The notes: generated by a model from the sequence alone, not told the origin. DNA of 64,000 bases from Mycobacteroides abscessus ATCC 19977 (GCF_000069185.1 NC_010397.1:1240001-1304000); one strand, 5' to 3'; counted from the stretch's first letter, positions 16,997 to 28,612 are shown. Numbers and translations are program-made.

Positions 16997-17515
16997 ATGG
17001 ATGCGAGAAACGGGGACAATCACGATGCCGTGGCGGATGCCACGGCATGGATCGCCGATGCCACCCGCCGACTGGCTGAGCTCGACGGGGGATCAGATGG
17101 CGCTGAACCGACCGCACCGTGGAGCGAAGGCGGATCGGCCCTGGAGCAGCTGCGCACCGCCGTCGCACACCGGATCGCCGCATTGCCGCGCAGGGGCAAG
17201 CCGATCAACACCGCAATCCCGGGGATCACTGTCAGTCATCTGGCGTTGGCGAAGGCCTTGACATCGAACCTGGCCGAGCTCGCCGCCGAGGCGTCAGCGG
17301 CGATTGCTGCCGTGGACGTGAACGTGGCCGGGCAGGCGGTGACGGCAATACGTATCAACCTGGTGGCTGTTGGTGCAGCCGACCGGGACAGCACCTACAT
17401 CGACGACGGTGACGCACTGCGGAAGCGAGCTGCCGCAGTGGTCACCGACATCATCGGTATCGAGCCACCGAACATCACCGTCACCTGGGAGGACATCGTC
17501 CTGCCGTCCTACTAG
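16997..17515 (+). CDS. Gls24-like protein co-transcribed with the ECF sigma factor
   Basis: The product is 172 residues. The C-terminal 90 residues show an Asp23/Gls24-like pattern: VDVNVAGQAVTAIRINLVAV followed by a helical segment and ITVTWEDIVLP. The N-terminal half is helical and Ala/Asp-rich and may contact a partner. The ATG at 16997 has GGAG 6 nt upstream; the frame is also open from GTG 16922, which overlaps the sigma gene stop by 4 nt, but those 25 extra residues look non-coding. Because it directly follows the sigma gene it is a candidate regulator or sensor of that sigma factor, which is inference. Confidence 0.75.
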   Translation: MDARNGDNHDAVADATAWIADATRRLAELDGGSDGAEPTAPWSEGGSALEQLRTAVAHRIAALPRRGKPINTAIPGITVSHLALAKALTSNLAELAAEASAAIAAVDVNVAGQAVTAIRINLVAVGAADRDSTYIDDGDALRKRAAAVVTDIIGIEPPNITVTWEDIVLPSY

Positions 17516-17537
17516 GCGCCCGGGGTGACGGGACTGG

Positions 17538-18938
<1,401 letters not shown>

Positions 18939-18968
18939 TGGTTTTCCTTCTCGTCGTCGATGATGGAA

Positions 18969-19997
18969 TTAGGGGAGGGGGTGGGTGGCGTCGTCGTCGC
19001 CCATGAAGTCGACCGCGGAGTATTCGCGGAGTTTGGTGAGGCGGTGGTAGGCCTCGATCATCCGGACGGTGCCGGACTTGGAACGCATCACAATTGACTG
19101 CGTGGTGCAGCCGCCGCCGAAGTAGCGGACGCCCTGGAGCAGGTCACCATCGGTGACACCGGTCGCGCAGAAGAAGACGTTCTCGCCGGAGACCAGGTCC
19201 TCGGTGGTCAGGATCTGATCGAGGTCGTAGCCCGCGTCGATGGCCTTCTGTCGTTCCTCGTCATCGCGCGGCGCGAGCTTGCCGTGGATGGCGCCGCCCA
19301 TGCAGCGCATGGCGGCCGCGGCGATGATGCCCTCGGGGGTGCCGCCGATACCCAGCAGCATGTCGGTGCCGGAGTTGGGTCGGGCGGTGGAGATGGCGCC
19401 GGCCACGTCGCCGTCGGAAATGAGGCGGATACGCGCGCCGGTTTCGCGAACGTTCTGGATCAGCTCGCCATGACGGGGCCGATCCAGGATGCAGACCGTA
19501 ATGTCGGAGACGGAACAGCTGCGCACCTTGGCCACGCGCTTGATGTTTTCCGAAACGGGGGCGGTGATGTCGATCACGTCGGCGGCGTCGGGGCCGACGG
19601 CGATCTTCTCCATGTAGAAGACGGCAGACGGGTCGAACATGGCGCCGCGTTCGGAAACCGCGAGTACGGAGATCGCGTTCGGCATGCCCTTGCTCATCAG
19701 GGTGGTGCCGTCCACCGGATCCACCGCGAAATCGCAGTCCGGACCGTCGCCGTTGCCGACTTCCTCGCCGTTGTAGAGCATCGGGGCGTTGTCCTTCTCG
19801 CCCTCGCCGATGACGACCACACCGCGCATGGAAACGGAGTTGACCAGCTCGCGCATGGCGTCGACGGCGGCACCGTCGCCCTTCTCCTTTTCCCCGCGGC
19901 CGACCCACCGGCCCGCGGCCATGGCGCCCGCCTCGGTAACTCTGACCAGCTCTAACGCCAGGTTACGGTCAGGGGCTTCTCTGCGCGACGGGCTCAT
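18969..19997 (-). CDS. glpX: Fructose-1,6-bisphosphatase class II
   Basis: Hydrolyses fructose-1,6-bisphosphate in gluconeogenesis, the essential route for mycobacteria growing on fatty acids. The 342-residue product has the metal-binding DPVDGTT (residues 93-99), [17 protein letters not shown], and a conserved [16 protein letters not shown] [16 protein letters not shown] segment. The ATG at 19997 gives the conserved [19 protein letters not shown] start; an ATG at 20015 and a longer frame to 20102 are possible but less conserved. It diverges from the DUF4245 gene. Confidence 0.97.
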   Translation of the reverse strand: MSPSRREAPDRNLALELVRVTEAGAMAAGRWVGRGEKEKGDGAAVDAMRELVNSVSMRGVVVIGEGEKDNAPMLYNGEEVGNGDGPDCDFAVDPVDGTTLMSKGMPNAISVLAVSERGAMFDPSAVFYMEKIAVGPDAADVIDITAPVSENIKRVAKVRSCSVSDITVCILDRPRHGELIQNVRETGARIRLISDGDVAGAISTARPNSGTDMLLGIGGTPEGIIAAAAMRCMGGAIHGKLAPRDDEERQKAIDAGYDLDQILTTEDLVSGENVFFCATGVTDGDLLQGVRYFGGGCTTQSIVMRSKSGTVRMIEAYHRLTKLREYSAVDFMGDDDATHPLP

Positions 19998-20029
19998 GGG
20001 ATGTGATTCTTTCATGCGGGCCTGCGAGT

Positions 20030-20665
20030 ATGGGAGGCGTGGCAGGCAGCGCAGATGCAAGCGGAGATCCAGGACCCGACGATCGCATCGCCGTGCCCGC
20101 ACCCAGGCCCGCCAAGCCGCGTTTGTTCCAGGACGGCCGCGACATGTTCTGGTCGATGGCGCCGCTCGTGCTGGTGTGCATCGTGTTGGCTGGGGTGCTG
20201 GGCATGTGCTCGTTCACGCCGAGCGGGCCGACCACGGGTGCGCCGCCCTCCTACGACGCGCACGCCGCGTTGCAGGCCGATGCCCGGCAGTTCTCGTTCC
20301 CGATCCGCGAACCGTCGCTGCCCGAGGGGTGGCGCGCGAACTCCGGTGGCCGCGACAGTGTTGACGGAGTACCGCTCTCGAGGGTCGGGTATCTGAGCCC
20401 GTCAGGCGCGTATATGGCGGTACTGCAAAGCGGTGCGCCCGAGGAGAGACTCGTGCCGAAGGTGAACACCTCCCTGGTGCCGCGCGGGCCAGAGGACGTC
20501 GACGGTGTGCACTGGGTGGCGTACGAGGGCGATGAAGGTGTCGAGCCGCTGTGGGTTACCCGGCTGGGCAACACAGTGACGGTCGGTGTCACCGGGGCCG
20601 GGGATACCGATGCCTTCCGGACCGTCGCACGCGCCGTACAGACGGCCACGCCACTTCCCCGTTAG
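20030..20665 (+). CDS. DUF4245 membrane-anchored protein
   Basis: About 211 residues with a single N-terminal membrane helix ([20 protein letters not shown]) and an extracytoplasmic domain of about 150 residues with a [14 protein letters not shown] segment and [15 protein letters not shown] strands. This matches the DUF4245 family found next to glpX in mycobacteria (Rv1100). Function is unknown. Several starts are possible (ATG 20030, GTG 20039, GTG 20003); ATG 20030 lies close to the divergent glpX start. Confidence 0.85.
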   Translation: MGGVAGSADASGDPGPDDRIAVPAPRPAKPRLFQDGRDMFWSMAPLVLVCIVLAGVLGMCSFTPSGPTTGAPPSYDAHAALQADARQFSFPIREPSLPEGWRANSGGRDSVDGVPLSRVGYLSPSGAYMAVLQSGAPEERLVPKVNTSLVPRGPEDVDGVHWVAYEGDEGVEPLWVTRLGNTVTVGVTGAGDTDAFRTVARAVQTATPLPR

Positions 20666-20742
20666 GTCCTGACGCGTCGAAATCGACGAAATGCAGGGTT
20701 CTTCTTGGTGTCTTGCTGCAAAACGTTGATCTCGATATCCAT

Positions 20743-21825
20743 CTAGGTGTTGGCGCCCCGTGCCGCCACCGCCCAGTGCCGGACACCATCGGCCGCGTCG
20801 ATAACCAAGGAGTCGACCAGATTCACCGCGTTGCACAGGTGATTCGGGGCGACGCGCAGGCGCGTGCCGGGAGGTGGTGCGGCGCCGGGAAATTCGATAG
20901 TCGCATGGTGCTCTGACAGCGCGACGATACGGGCGTCGGGTTCATCGATCACGCGACCAAAGCCGGTGGCCCAACCGGGTCGGTCGGCGCCCAGGATCTT
21001 GCTGCCCGCGTCCACGACCGCGGTCCGGCCGCGAGCATGCACCACGGTGGTGACCGCGGACAGTGCGATGTCATCGAGCGTGCAGACATCCAGCTCCAAC
21101 TGCTGCGCGTCGTTGAAGGGGTAGACGCCCGGGCGTACCTCGGTGAGTACGGTGTCGTCGGCCGCGCCGACGGTAGGGGTGGAGCCGCCGCTGCGCACCG
21201 AGGGATCGATCCCCTGGGCGCGCAGGCTTGCCGCGGCCGTATCGAGCGCGTGTGATTCTTGCGCGGCGACCTCCGCGCGATGCCCCGGCGTATAGCCGTG
21301 GCCGGGGAAGGTGAAAATGCCCACGACGTTCAGCCCGGCCGAACGCGCTGCTGCCGCAACCGGACCGGCTTGGTCTGGGGCGACTCCAGTGCGGTGATGC
21401 CCGGAATCGACCTCGATGACAACGGTGATGGGCAGATCGCCAAGATGCTCGGCCAACTGTTGAGCACCGGCTGCGGAGTCCACCGCCACACGCAACGCTG
21501 CCCGGGACGCCACCTGCCGGAGCCGACGTGCTTTCTGCGCGGTGACCCACAGCGGGTAGGCGATGAAGAGGTCGATGAATCCGGCCTCGGCGAAGACCTC
21601 GGCCTCGCCTACCGTGGCGACGGTCAGGCCGATCGCGCCACTGTCAATCTGGCGCCGGGCGATTTCGATGCACTTGTGGCTCTTGGCATGTGGCCGTAGC
21701 CGGATGCCGGTGCCGCGCAGACGCCCAGCCAGCCGCTCGATATTGCGGTCCATCACCGCCAGATCGACGGCCAGGAAAGGAGTGTCGAGCCCGTCCAGTC
21801 CGCTGTGTGCCGTCGTGTCAGACAT
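20743..21825 (-). CDS. PLP enzyme of the D-threonine aldolase/D-serine dehydratase type (fold type III)
   Basis: The 360-residue protein has an alanine-racemase-like TIM barrel. The PLP-binding lysine lies in LRPHAKSHKCIEIARRQ near residue 48, and a C-terminal PNHLCNAVNLVD carries the His-x-Cys pair that binds zinc in eukaryotic-type D-serine dehydratases and D-threonine aldolases. Family members act on D-beta-hydroxy amino acids. The exact substrate cannot be told from the sequence. It lies 28 nt downstream of xseB on the same strand, an insertion relative to the M. tuberculosis backbone. Confidence 0.88.
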   Translation of the reverse strand: MSDTTAHSGLDGLDTPFLAVDLAVMDRNIERLAGRLRGTGIRLRPHAKSHKCIEIARRQIDSGAIGLTVATVGEAEVFAEAGFIDLFIAYPLWVTAQKARRLRQVASRAALRVAVDSAAGAQQLAEHLGDLPITVVIEVDSGHHRTGVAPDQAGPVAAAARSAGLNVVGIFTFPGHGYTPGHRAEVAAQESHALDTAAASLRAQGIDPSVRSGGSTPTVGAADDTVLTEVRPGVYPFNDAQQLELDVCTLDDIALSAVTTVVHARGRTAVVDAGSKILGADRPGWATGFGRVIDEPDARIVALSEHHATIEFPGAAPPPGTRLRVAPNHLCNAVNLVDSLVIDAADGVRHWAVAARGANT

Positions 21826-21853
21826 GCCGTGACACTACTGGAGCCGCGTGGCG

Positions 21854-22063
21854 CTAGTCGGAATCCAGGGCGTCCTCGATGCGCTTGCGTGCCCCCGCGA
21901 GATGTTCCTCGCAGCGCTTGGCCAGTGCCTCGCCGCGTTCCCAAAGGGCCAGTGAGGTATCCAGATCCAGCCCGCCTTGCTCAAGCTGCTGCACGACCTC
22001 GATCAGCTCGCCGCGCGCTTCCTCGTATCCCAATGTGTCTACCGGCTTGCCGGATTCCGTCAT
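21854..22063 (-). CDS. xseB: Exodeoxyribonuclease VII small subunit
   Basis: The 69-residue protein matches XseB, with [45 protein letters not shown] as its coiled-coil core. It assembles in several copies on XseA to form exonuclease VII, which degrades single-stranded DNA from both ends. The ATG overlaps the xseA stop by 4 nt (ATGA), so the two subunits are translationally coupled. Confidence 0.97.
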   Translation of the reverse strand: MTESGKPVDTLGYEEARGELIEVVQQLEQGGLDLDTSLALWERGEALAKRCEEHLAGARKRIEDALDSD

Positions 22064-23292
22064 GAATCCTCTCCTGTCACGGTCGCGGTCACGGCGCCGT
22101 CTGAAACTCTCACTCGCAGCGGTGCGCCGACAGGTGCGTCGGCAACGGTCCGCAGCACCTCCACGGTGCCATCGTCGCGCACGCGCTGCACCACCGAGTA
22201 TCCGCGGGCCAGGGTTGCCGCCGGGCCCAGCGTGGTCAGCCGCGCGGTCAGATGCTCGACCCGCTGAGACTCTATGTCCACCAGCCGCCGTACATCGCGA
22301 CGTAAAGCGTTTCGTGCGCCGTCGATTTCGTCCTGCCGTACGGAGACCATCCGGAGTGGATCGGCCAGCACCGGCCGGCTGCGTACCTGATCCAACCCGC
22401 GCTGCTCGCGCTGAACCCAGTTGCGCAGCGCCTGCGCCGAGCGCCGCCGCAGATCCAGGATCAATGCCTGCTCGGCCGCGGCGTCGGGCACCAGCTTCTT
22501 GGCCGCGTCGGTGGGCGTCGCGGCACGCAGGTCCGCCACCAGATCGGAGAGCGGGTTGTCGGGCTCATGTCCGACTGCGCTCACCACGGGGGTGCGGCAG
22601 GCCGAAATCGCCCGGCACAAGGTCTCGTCCGAGAACGGCAGCAGATCCTCCACGCTGCCGCCGCCGCGGGCCAACACGATCACATCCACCGAAGGATCAG
22701 CGTCCAGCGCCTGCAGGGCGGCGACGATCTCGGCCACCGCGTGCGGGCCCTGCACCGGGGTGTTGCGTATCGCGAATTGCACTGCGGGCCAACGTGTCGT
22801 GGCCACCGAGGTCACATCGTGCTCGGCGGCGCTGGCCCGGCCGGTGATGAGTCCGATGCGGGCAGGCAGGAACGGGACCGGACGCTTCAAGCGCGCATCA
22901 AAGAGCCCCTCGGCCGCCAGCAGTTGACGCAACCGTTCGATGCGGGCAAGCAGTTCGCCGATGCCCACGGCACGAATCTCGCTCAGTCGCAACGAGAACG
23001 ATCCGCGCCCCGTGTAGAAGGTGGGTTTTCCACACACCACCACCTGGGTGCCCTCGGTCAGCTTCACCGGCGCGTTGCGCACCATATCCGGCGGGCACGT
23101 CACGGTCAGCGACATATCGGCCGCCGGGTCGCGCAGCACCATGAACACGGTCCTGCTGCCGGGCCGGACGTCGATCTGTGTCAGCTGCCCTTCCACCCAC
23201 ACCTGTCCCAGGCGGTCGATCCACTTGGCGACCCGGGTGGCGACAGCCCGGACCGGCCAGGGATTCTCGGGGCTGGTTCCCGGATCAGCCAC
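22060..23292 (-). CDS. xseA: Exodeoxyribonuclease VII large subunit
   Basis: The 410-residue protein has an N-terminal OB fold ([20 protein letters not shown]) and the catalytic domain with [14 protein letters not shown], the [20 protein letters not shown] signature and [17 protein letters not shown]. Coiled-coil arms follow. The frame is open upstream to 23388, but alignment to M. tuberculosis XseA (415 residues) places the start near [12 protein letters not shown] choose GTG 23292, which overlaps the end of the lipid-droplet gene by 8 nt. Confidence 0.96.
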   Translation of the reverse strand: MADPGTSPENPWPVRAVATRVAKWIDRLGQVWVEGQLTQIDVRPGSRTVFMVLRDPAADMSLTVTCPPDMVRNAPVKLTEGTQVVVCGKPTFYTGRGSFSLRLSEIRAVGIGELLARIERLRQLLAAEGLFDARLKRPVPFLPARIGLITGRASAAEHDVTSVATTRWPAVQFAIRNTPVQGPHAVAEIVAALQALDADPSVDVIVLARGGGSVEDLLPFSDETLCRAISACRTPVVSAVGHEPDNPLSDLVADLRAATPTDAAKKLVPDAAAEQALILDLRRRSAQALRNWVQREQRGLDQVRSRPVLADPLRMVSVRQDEIDGARNALRRDVRRLVDIESQRVEHLTARLTTLGPAATLARGYSVVQRVRDDGTVEVLRTVADAPVGAPLRVRVSDGAVTATVTGEDS

Positions 23293-23980
23293 GGGCAGCG
23301 GCGCGGGTGATCCTGTTCGCGAGCAAGGTTTGATACGGCGCCCGGGCCTTGTGAGCGTCTTCGTAGGCCAGCAGCTCCTCGAGTTCACCCACCGACAGCA
23401 ACTGCAGCCGCGCCCGCAACTGGGCCAGTGTCAGGTCGTGATAGCCGAGCTCGGTGACGACGTCGGGCGCGTTCGGATCGGCGGATTCGGCGGGCACCGC
23501 GGGTGCGGCCTTCTTCGCCGGGGCTTTTTTGGCGGCGGCCTTCTTCGCCGGTGCCTTGCGCGGTGCGGCCTTTTCGGCGGCGGTCTCGGGCTCGGTGGCC
23601 GGCGCCGATTCGGTCTCGGGGGCGGCCGGCTCCGATGAGTACAGGGCAAAGCGACCTTGTGTCATTCGCTCCGCGGCGTCCTCGTAAACGGCGGTGGCCT
23701 GGGTCTCGTCGTGCTCGGGCGCGTCCAGCTCGTCGAGGTCCTCGTCGAACGTCGCCCACTCCGGCTGCTCTTCGGTCGGCGGGAAGATGTTTTCCCAGGC
23801 CTCGTCGCCCTTGATGGCCAGTTCGGTGACGGTCTGCTGGAACCGCATGAAGTTCTGCACCGTCTGGCTCGCGGCCGTCATGGGGTACGTCAGCACCGCC
23901 TGAGGCAGCTTGCGAGTCTCTTCGAGAACGGTAGCGGCGACCCCTAGAAGCAACCGGACGCCGAACGGAGGACGAATCAT
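23285..23980 (-). CDS. Lipid droplet-associated protein
   Basis: A 231-residue protein in the Rv1109c position and family. The N-terminal part is an amphipathic/hydrophobic helix ([21 protein letters not shown]) and a helical region ([24 protein letters not shown]). The middle is a Lys/Ala/Pro-rich low-complexity stretch (about residues 140-165) resembling histone H1 or AlaLys linkers. The C-terminus is a short helical domain ([25 protein letters not shown]) of the SAP-like type seen in DNA-associated proteins. Homologues were found on mycobacterial lipid droplets. It heads the xseA-xseB operon. Confidence 0.85.
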   Translation of the reverse strand: MIRPPFGVRLLLGVAATVLEETRKLPQAVLTYPMTAASQTVQNFMRFQQTVTELAIKGDEAWENIFPPTEEQPEWATFDEDLDELDAPEHDETQATAVYEDAAERMTQGRFALYSSEPAAPETESAPATEPETAAEKAAPRKAPAKKAAAKKAPAKKAAPAVPAESADPNAPDVVTELGYHDLTLAQLRARLQLLSVGELEELLAYEDAHKARAPYQTLLANRITRAAARG

Positions 23981-24040
23981 AGGTTCAAGCTTGCCTTACG
24001 TCGGTCGTGCAGCGAAAGGCTGGGCCGTAAGCTGGTAACT

Positions 24041-25054
24041 ATGGCTGCAGTCGATATGGGCACTCCGGGGATGGTGAGCACCGCGATGCGCACAGTCGGC
24101 CCGGCGATCAGCAAGCGCGTGCTGCTGGCTGAGCCGCGCGGCTACTGCGCGGGTGTGGACCGTGCCGTCGAAACGGTGGAGCGTGCCTTGGAGAAGCACG
24201 GCGCCCCCGTTTACGTGCGTCACGAGATCGTGCACAACCGCTATGTGGTGGACACGCTGGCCAAGGCCGGCGCCATTTTCGTCGACGAGACCGATGAGGT
24301 GCCCGAGGGCGCCATCGTGGTCTTCTCGGCCCACGGGGTGGCGCCGACGGTCCACGAGAAGGCCGCCGAACGCAATCTGAAGACCATCGACGCCACCTGC
24401 CCGCTGGTCACCAAGGTGCACCAGGAAGCCAAGCGCTTCGCGCGTGACGACTTCGACATTCTGCTCATCGGCCACGAAGGCCATGAGGAAGTCATCGGCA
24501 CCGCCGGTGAGGCGCCCGACCACGTACAACTGGTCGACGGCCCCAACGCGGTGGACAACGTCACGGTGCGTGACGAGAACAAGGTCATTTGGCTGTCCCA
24601 GACGACGCTGAGCGTCGACGAGACCATGGAGACGGTGCAGCGCCTGCGTGAGCGCTTTCCGACGCTGCAGGACCCGCCCAGTGACGACATCTGCTACGCC
24701 ACCCAGAACCGCCAGGTCGCGGTGAAGGCGATGGCCCCGGAATGCGAGTTGGTGATTGTCGTCGGTTCGCGTAACTCGTCGAACTCGGTGCGGCTGGTTG
24801 AGGTCGCCCTGAATGCGGGGTCGCGGGCGTCCTACCTGGTCGACTACGCCGAGGACATCGATCCGGCGTGGCTCGAGGGAGTGACCACGGTCGGCGTCAC
24901 CTCGGGTGCTTCGGTGCCGGAGGTGCTGGTGCGCGGTGTGCTGGAGCGGCTGGCCGAGCATGGATACGGCGAGGTGCAGCCGGTCACCACCGCCAACGAG
25001 ACGTTGGTGTTCGCGCTGCCGCGTGAACTGCGGGCCTCGCGGCGCTCTGGCTAG
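24041..25054 (+). CDS. ispH: 4-hydroxy-3-methylbut-2-enyl diphosphate reductase
   Basis: Catalyses the last step of the MEP pathway, giving IPP and DMAPP, using a [4Fe-4S] cluster. The three ligand cysteines are visible in [26 protein letters not shown] and [12 protein letters not shown], as is the catalytic THES-type region [33 protein letters not shown]. The 337-residue length fits the mycobacterial enzyme (Rv1110, LytB2). An ATG at 24056 is an alternative start. The stop codon shares CTAG with the convergent DUF6542 gene. Confidence 0.98.
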   Translation: MAAVDMGTPGMVSTAMRTVGPAISKRVLLAEPRGYCAGVDRAVETVERALEKHGAPVYVRHEIVHNRYVVDTLAKAGAIFVDETDEVPEGAIVVFSAHGVAPTVHEKAAERNLKTIDATCPLVTKVHQEAKRFARDDFDILLIGHEGHEEVIGTAGEAPDHVQLVDGPNAVDNVTVRDENKVIWLSQTTLSVDETMETVQRLRERFPTLQDPPSDDICYATQNRQVAVKAMAPECELVIVVGSRNSSNSVRLVEVALNAGSRASYLVDYAEDIDPAWLEGVTTVGVTSGASVPEVLVRGVLERLAEHGYGEVQPVTTANETLVFALPRELRASRRSG

Positions 25055-25989
25055 CGGTCGTAGTCCCAGGCGTCGTACCGGTCCTGGCGGCGCCGCGGCG
25101 GTACCGGCGGACGTTCGTCCCGGTACCTGACGGCAGGCCGGTGCGGCTCGCGTGGGGCCTCTGCCCGCGGCTCCCGGTATCGGGGCCGCTCGTCGTACCC
25201 GTAGTCGTCATAGTCGTATTCGTCGCGGAGCCGGCGTGCCGGGCGGCGTTCGGTGCGCATCGGGCGCTCGTCTTCCCAGGGGGTGCCTATCGACGAGGCC
25301 CGCCGCGACACGGGCTCGGAATCACGGGTGGGACGGCGGCGTGTCGGGGACTCGTGACGCCCATGGCGTGTCCGTGCGGCGGCCTCCTCGACGCGGGGAC
25401 GGCGGCTGCGCACGGCAGTTCCCCCGGTCTTGGCCGTGGCGTCGGTCTCCGCGTCGACCAGCGTCTGCACCCGGGTCCGGGTCGTTCGCGGCTTGGCCGA
25501 CTTGGTGGCCTTGGGCTTGGCGGGTTTGGCGGTTTTGTCCCGGGCCGGCCTGCCGGAGAAGATTCCCCAGTACCAGCGCACCACTCCGATGATCAATACA
25601 CCCAACGCGGTGCTGATCATCAGCGGGAATCTTTCGATCAGGGGGTACCCGATGGTGATCGCTGTCGACTTGCCCCCGGCAAGCGGTGCCTGCGACATGA
25701 TCAGGTAGGCCATCGGGATGCTCGCGAAGAGGATGAGCGGCGGCTGCACGACGGCGGTGAAGATCGATGCGTAGCGGACCGCGAGAACCGCCACGACACA
25801 TCCCGCCGCGTAGCAGCCAGCGAACGCGCCGGTCAGCTTCTCGCCATTGATCATCGCGTCAAGTGCGAAACCAAACAGGGTTCCGGCAACCGCGATGAGG
25901 ATGGCGCCCCACCATGGCACGCCCGGGATATCGGGGTGTGCCGACCGATGATCGGCTTCCACCGATGAGCGGGCGCGTTGACCTGTCAC
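25051..25989 (-). CDS. DUF6542 membrane protein with long basic disordered tail
   Basis: The 312-residue protein has four membrane segments in residues 25-140 ([74 protein letters not shown]). About 170 residues follow that are rich in Arg, Lys, Pro, Tyr and Asp. The tail has [16 protein letters not shown] repeats and ends in [12 protein letters not shown]. The position matches Rv1111c. Charged disordered tails of this kind suggest an envelope or division-site interaction role; none is proven. Its stop shares CTAG with ispH. Confidence 0.85.
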   Translation of the reverse strand: MTGQRARSSVEADHRSAHPDIPGVPWWGAILIAVAGTLFGFALDAMINGEKLTGAFAGCYAAGCVVAVLAVRYASIFTAVVQPPLILFASIPMAYLIMSQAPLAGGKSTAITIGYPLIERFPLMISTALGVLIIGVVRWYWGIFSGRPARDKTAKPAKPKATKSAKPRTTRTRVQTLVDAETDATAKTGGTAVRSRRPRVEEAAARTRHGRHESPTRRRPTRDSEPVSRRASSIGTPWEDERPMRTERRPARRLRDEYDYDDYGYDERPRYREPRAEAPREPHRPAVRYRDERPPVPPRRRQDRYDAWDYDR

Positions 25990-26051
25990 ATGTTGAAAGG
26001 TACCGGTGCCGCGCCGGATGTTCGGTAACGGTGCCCGTCAGCGTGCTTGTG

Positions 26052-26231
26052 TCAGCAGCATCGCGCCGACGGATTCGCGTCGGCATCGGCGTAGCGCGCC
26101 CGCCAAAACTCGGCTTCGGTGGGCACCGCAGCACCGGGGTGGCGGCGCCGCAGATGCTCCACGTACCGCTGATAGTCGTGGTCGCCCATGACCGAGGTGA
26201 ACCACCACACCAATCCCTTGATCATCTTCAT
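26052..26231 (-). CDS. YbdD/YjiX family small protein, CstA partner
   Basis: Translation of the minus strand from ATG 26231 gives 59 residues. The start MKMIKGLVWWFTSVMGDHD and the following YQRYVEHLRRRHPG carry the usual YbdD/YjiX features: WW, a Y-x-x-Y-x-x-H-x-R pattern and a final FWRARYADAD. Members of this family are encoded next to CstA/BtsT peptide or pyruvate transporters and are needed for their activity. The ATG overlaps the cstA stop by 4 nt (ATGA), which supports both the start and the functional link. Confidence 0.9.
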   Translation of the reverse strand: MKMIKGLVWWFTSVMGDHDYQRYVEHLRRRHPGAAVPTEAEFWRARYADADANPSARCC

Positions 26232-28492
26232 GGTGAGGTCCCGGTGAGTTCACGTGCTGACCATTGTTTTTCGACGTGCTTCTCCACGTCGGTGGGCAGG
26301 AAGCCGCTGGGCGCGAACAGTGCGGACGGTTCCGCCGGGTCTTCACTGGTCGGTAGGCCGCCCGCCCGGACCGCGCGCAGGCAGGTCCAGGCTCCCGCCG
26401 CGACGACGACCAACACCAACGAGGCGAAGATGGCCGACAACGTCCCTTGGACAAACGTGTTGCGAATCACGGCGTCCATGGCCTCGGGGGTCTTGGCGGT
26501 CTTGAAACTCGTCAGGCCCGCGTCGCGGGCGGCCGCGTAGAGCTGGTGCTGCTTCCAGTACCCGATGGCCGGGTCCGTGGAGAACAGCTTCTGCCAGGAC
26601 GCCGTCATGGTGACGATCAGATCCCAGCCCAGGGGTAGGGCCGGAATCCATGCCCACTTGTACAGCCCTTGTTTGACGACGATCGTCGTCACCACCGTGA
26701 GGGCGATGGCGGCCAGCAGCTGGTTGGCGATGCCGAACAACGGGAAAAGGGTGTTGATGCCGCCGAGCGGGTCGGTGACACCCATGAGCAGGATCGAGCC
26801 CCAGCCGGCCACGACGATCGCCGAGCAGATCCAGGCCCCGACCCGCCAGGAGGCGTCCTTGAAGCGGCGTAGTGGCCCGCCGAGGTTCCCGAGCGAATCG
26901 GACAACATGAACCGGGCGACCCGCGTGCCCGCGTCCACGGTGGTGAGGATGAACAACGCCTCGAACATGATCGCGAAGTGGTACCAGAAGGCCTTGAAGC
27001 CGCTGCCGCCGAACACGTCGGACATGACATGCGATATCCCGATGGCGAGGGTGGGTGCGCCGCCGGTGCGCGAAACGATGGAGGTCTCGCCGATGTCGCG
27101 AGCGGTTTGGGTCAGCTGGTCGCCGGTGATCTTCGGGCCGCTCAGTGGCAGGCCGTTGACGTAGGCGGCCGCGGTCTCGGCGGTCCCCCCGGTGGCCGCG
27201 GTGGGAGCGTTGATCGCGAAGTACAAGTGCTGGTTCAGGATTGCCGCGGTGACCAGGGCCATGACGGCCACAAACGACTCGGTGAGCATGCCGCCGTAGC
27301 CGATGAAACGAGCCTGGCTCTCCTTCTCCAGCAGCTTGGGTGTGGTGCCCGAGGAGATCAGCGAGTGGAACCCGGACAGCGCACCGCAGGCGATGGTGAT
27401 GAACAAGAAGGGGAACAGCGAGCCGGCGAAAGCCGGTCCCGCGCTGTTGAAGGCGAATTCGCTGATCGCCGGAAGCTGTGCGACCGGCCGTGCGATCAGG
27501 ATGCCGATGGCCAGCATGGCGATGGTGCCGACCTTCATGAATGTCGACAGGTAGTCGCGGGGAGCCAGCAGTAGCCACACCGGAAGCACCGAGGCGGCGA
27601 AGCCGTAGAACATCATCAGCCAGGCGATGGTGGTCTTGTCGAGGCTGAACAATGTTTCACCCCAGCCCGATTCGGAGACCCAGCGGCCGGAGATGATCGC
27701 GGCCAGCAGCAGTGCCACCCCGATGACGGTGACCTCACTGACCTTCCCCGGTCGCAGGTAGCGCAGGTATACGCCCATGAACAGCGCGATCGGAATGGTC
27801 ATCGCGATGGAGAACACGCCCCACGAGCTTTCGCCGAGGGCGTTGACGACGACCAGGCCCAGCACCGCGATGAGAATGATCATGATGACGAAGATCGCGA
27901 CCATCGCCGCAATACCGCCGACGGTGCCCATCTCGTCGCGGGCCATCTGGCCGAGGCTGCGGCCGCCGCGCCGGGTGGATATCACCAGCACCAGGTAGTC
28001 CTGTACCGCGCCCGCCAGCACGACGCCCACCACGATCCAGATGATCCCGGGCAGATAGCCCATCTGCGCGGCGAGCACCGGCCCCACCAGGGGCCCGGCG
28101 CCGGCGATGGCGGCGAAGTGGTGGCCGAACAGCACCCTGCGGTCGGTGGGGACGAAGTCCTTGCCGTTGTCCAGGGCCTCGGCAGGGGTGGCGCGGTCAT
28201 CGCGCGGTCTGACGAGCTTGCGCTCGATCAGCTTGGCGTAGAAGCGGTAGCCGATCAGGTAGGTGCAGATGGCCGCGACGACAAACCAGACGGCATTGAC
28301 ATGTTCCCCGCGCAGCAGGGCGATCATGGTCCAGGCGAAGGCACCCAGCAGTGCCACCAGCAGCAGGACCACGCGGGCGGTGGGTGAGGGTGCCCGATTG
28401 TCGATCACGCCGACCGGTGGGAGCGCGGGATCTGTCCGCAGTAGCTCGACGCCGGGTGGGGGAGTCAGGTCTTGCGGCTGATCGATGGCCAT
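26228..28492 (-). CDS. cstA: Carbon starvation protein CstA-type peptide/pyruvate transporter
   Basis: The 754-residue inner-membrane protein has about 16 hydrophobic segments and the CstA signatures VLFGHHFAAIAGAGPLVGPVLAAQMGYLPG and GALSGFHSLISSGTTPKLL. CstA-type proteins take up peptides or pyruvate under carbon limitation. The start is ATG 28492 (MAIDQPQDLTPPPG); the frame is open to 28549 but the extension is Arg-rich and non-conserved. It is inserted between the Rv1111c and Rv1112 equivalents. A YbdD-like gene follows by a 4-nt overlap. Confidence 0.95.
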   Translation of the reverse strand: MAIDQPQDLTPPPGVELLRTDPALPPVGVIDNRAPSPTARVVLLLVALLGAFAWTMIALLRGEHVNAVWFVVAAICTYLIGYRFYAKLIERKLVRPRDDRATPAEALDNGKDFVPTDRRVLFGHHFAAIAGAGPLVGPVLAAQMGYLPGIIWIVVGVVLAGAVQDYLVLVISTRRGGRSLGQMARDEMGTVGGIAAMVAIFVIMIILIAVLGLVVVNALGESSWGVFSIAMTIPIALFMGVYLRYLRPGKVSEVTVIGVALLLAAIISGRWVSESGWGETLFSLDKTTIAWLMMFYGFAASVLPVWLLLAPRDYLSTFMKVGTIAMLAIGILIARPVAQLPAISEFAFNSAGPAFAGSLFPFLFITIACGALSGFHSLISSGTTPKLLEKESQARFIGYGGMLTESFVAVMALVTAAILNQHLYFAINAPTAATGGTAETAAAYVNGLPLSGPKITGDQLTQTARDIGETSIVSRTGGAPTLAIGISHVMSDVFGGSGFKAFWYHFAIMFEALFILTTVDAGTRVARFMLSDSLGNLGGPLRRFKDASWRVGAWICSAIVVAGWGSILLMGVTDPLGGINTLFPLFGIANQLLAAIALTVVTTIVVKQGLYKWAWIPALPLGWDLIVTMTASWQKLFSTDPAIGYWKQHQLYAAARDAGLTSFKTAKTPEAMDAVIRNTFVQGTLSAIFASLVLVVVAAGAWTCLRAVRAGGLPTSEDPAEPSALFAPSGFLPTDVEKHVEKQWSARELTGTSP

Positions 28493-28550
28493 GCGCGTTA
28501 CCTTAAGTGCCCCTCGCCGGGGCCTGTAGTACCGCGACCCGCTATTCAAG

Positions 28551-28579
28551 ATCAGGGAAAGATAAGGGGCTTCCCTGAT
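28551..28579. promoter_or_regulatory. 9-bp inverted repeat ahead of a secreted-protein gene
   Basis: ATCAGGGAA (28551-28559) and TTCCCTGAT (28571-28579) are perfect inverted copies with an 11-nt spacer. They lie in the divergent region between cstA and the gene at 28613. A related, more compact copy stands ahead of the PspC gene (28954-28971), sharing AAGATCAGGGA and CTTCCCYGATGT, which points to common control of these two genes. Confidence 0.55.
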
Positions 28580-28612
28580 GTCTTTCGTGATCTTGATTCA
28601 TAGCGTCAGCAC

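Noticed and set aside
23996..24961. Minus-strand frame opposite ispH
   Set aside because: ispH is certain by its cysteine motifs and the antisense frame shows only low-complexity His/Arg/Gln composition.
26343..27578. Minus-strand frame of about 411 codons within cstA in another frame
   Set aside because: Composition is Arg/His-rich and it is entirely inside the strongly supported cstA gene.
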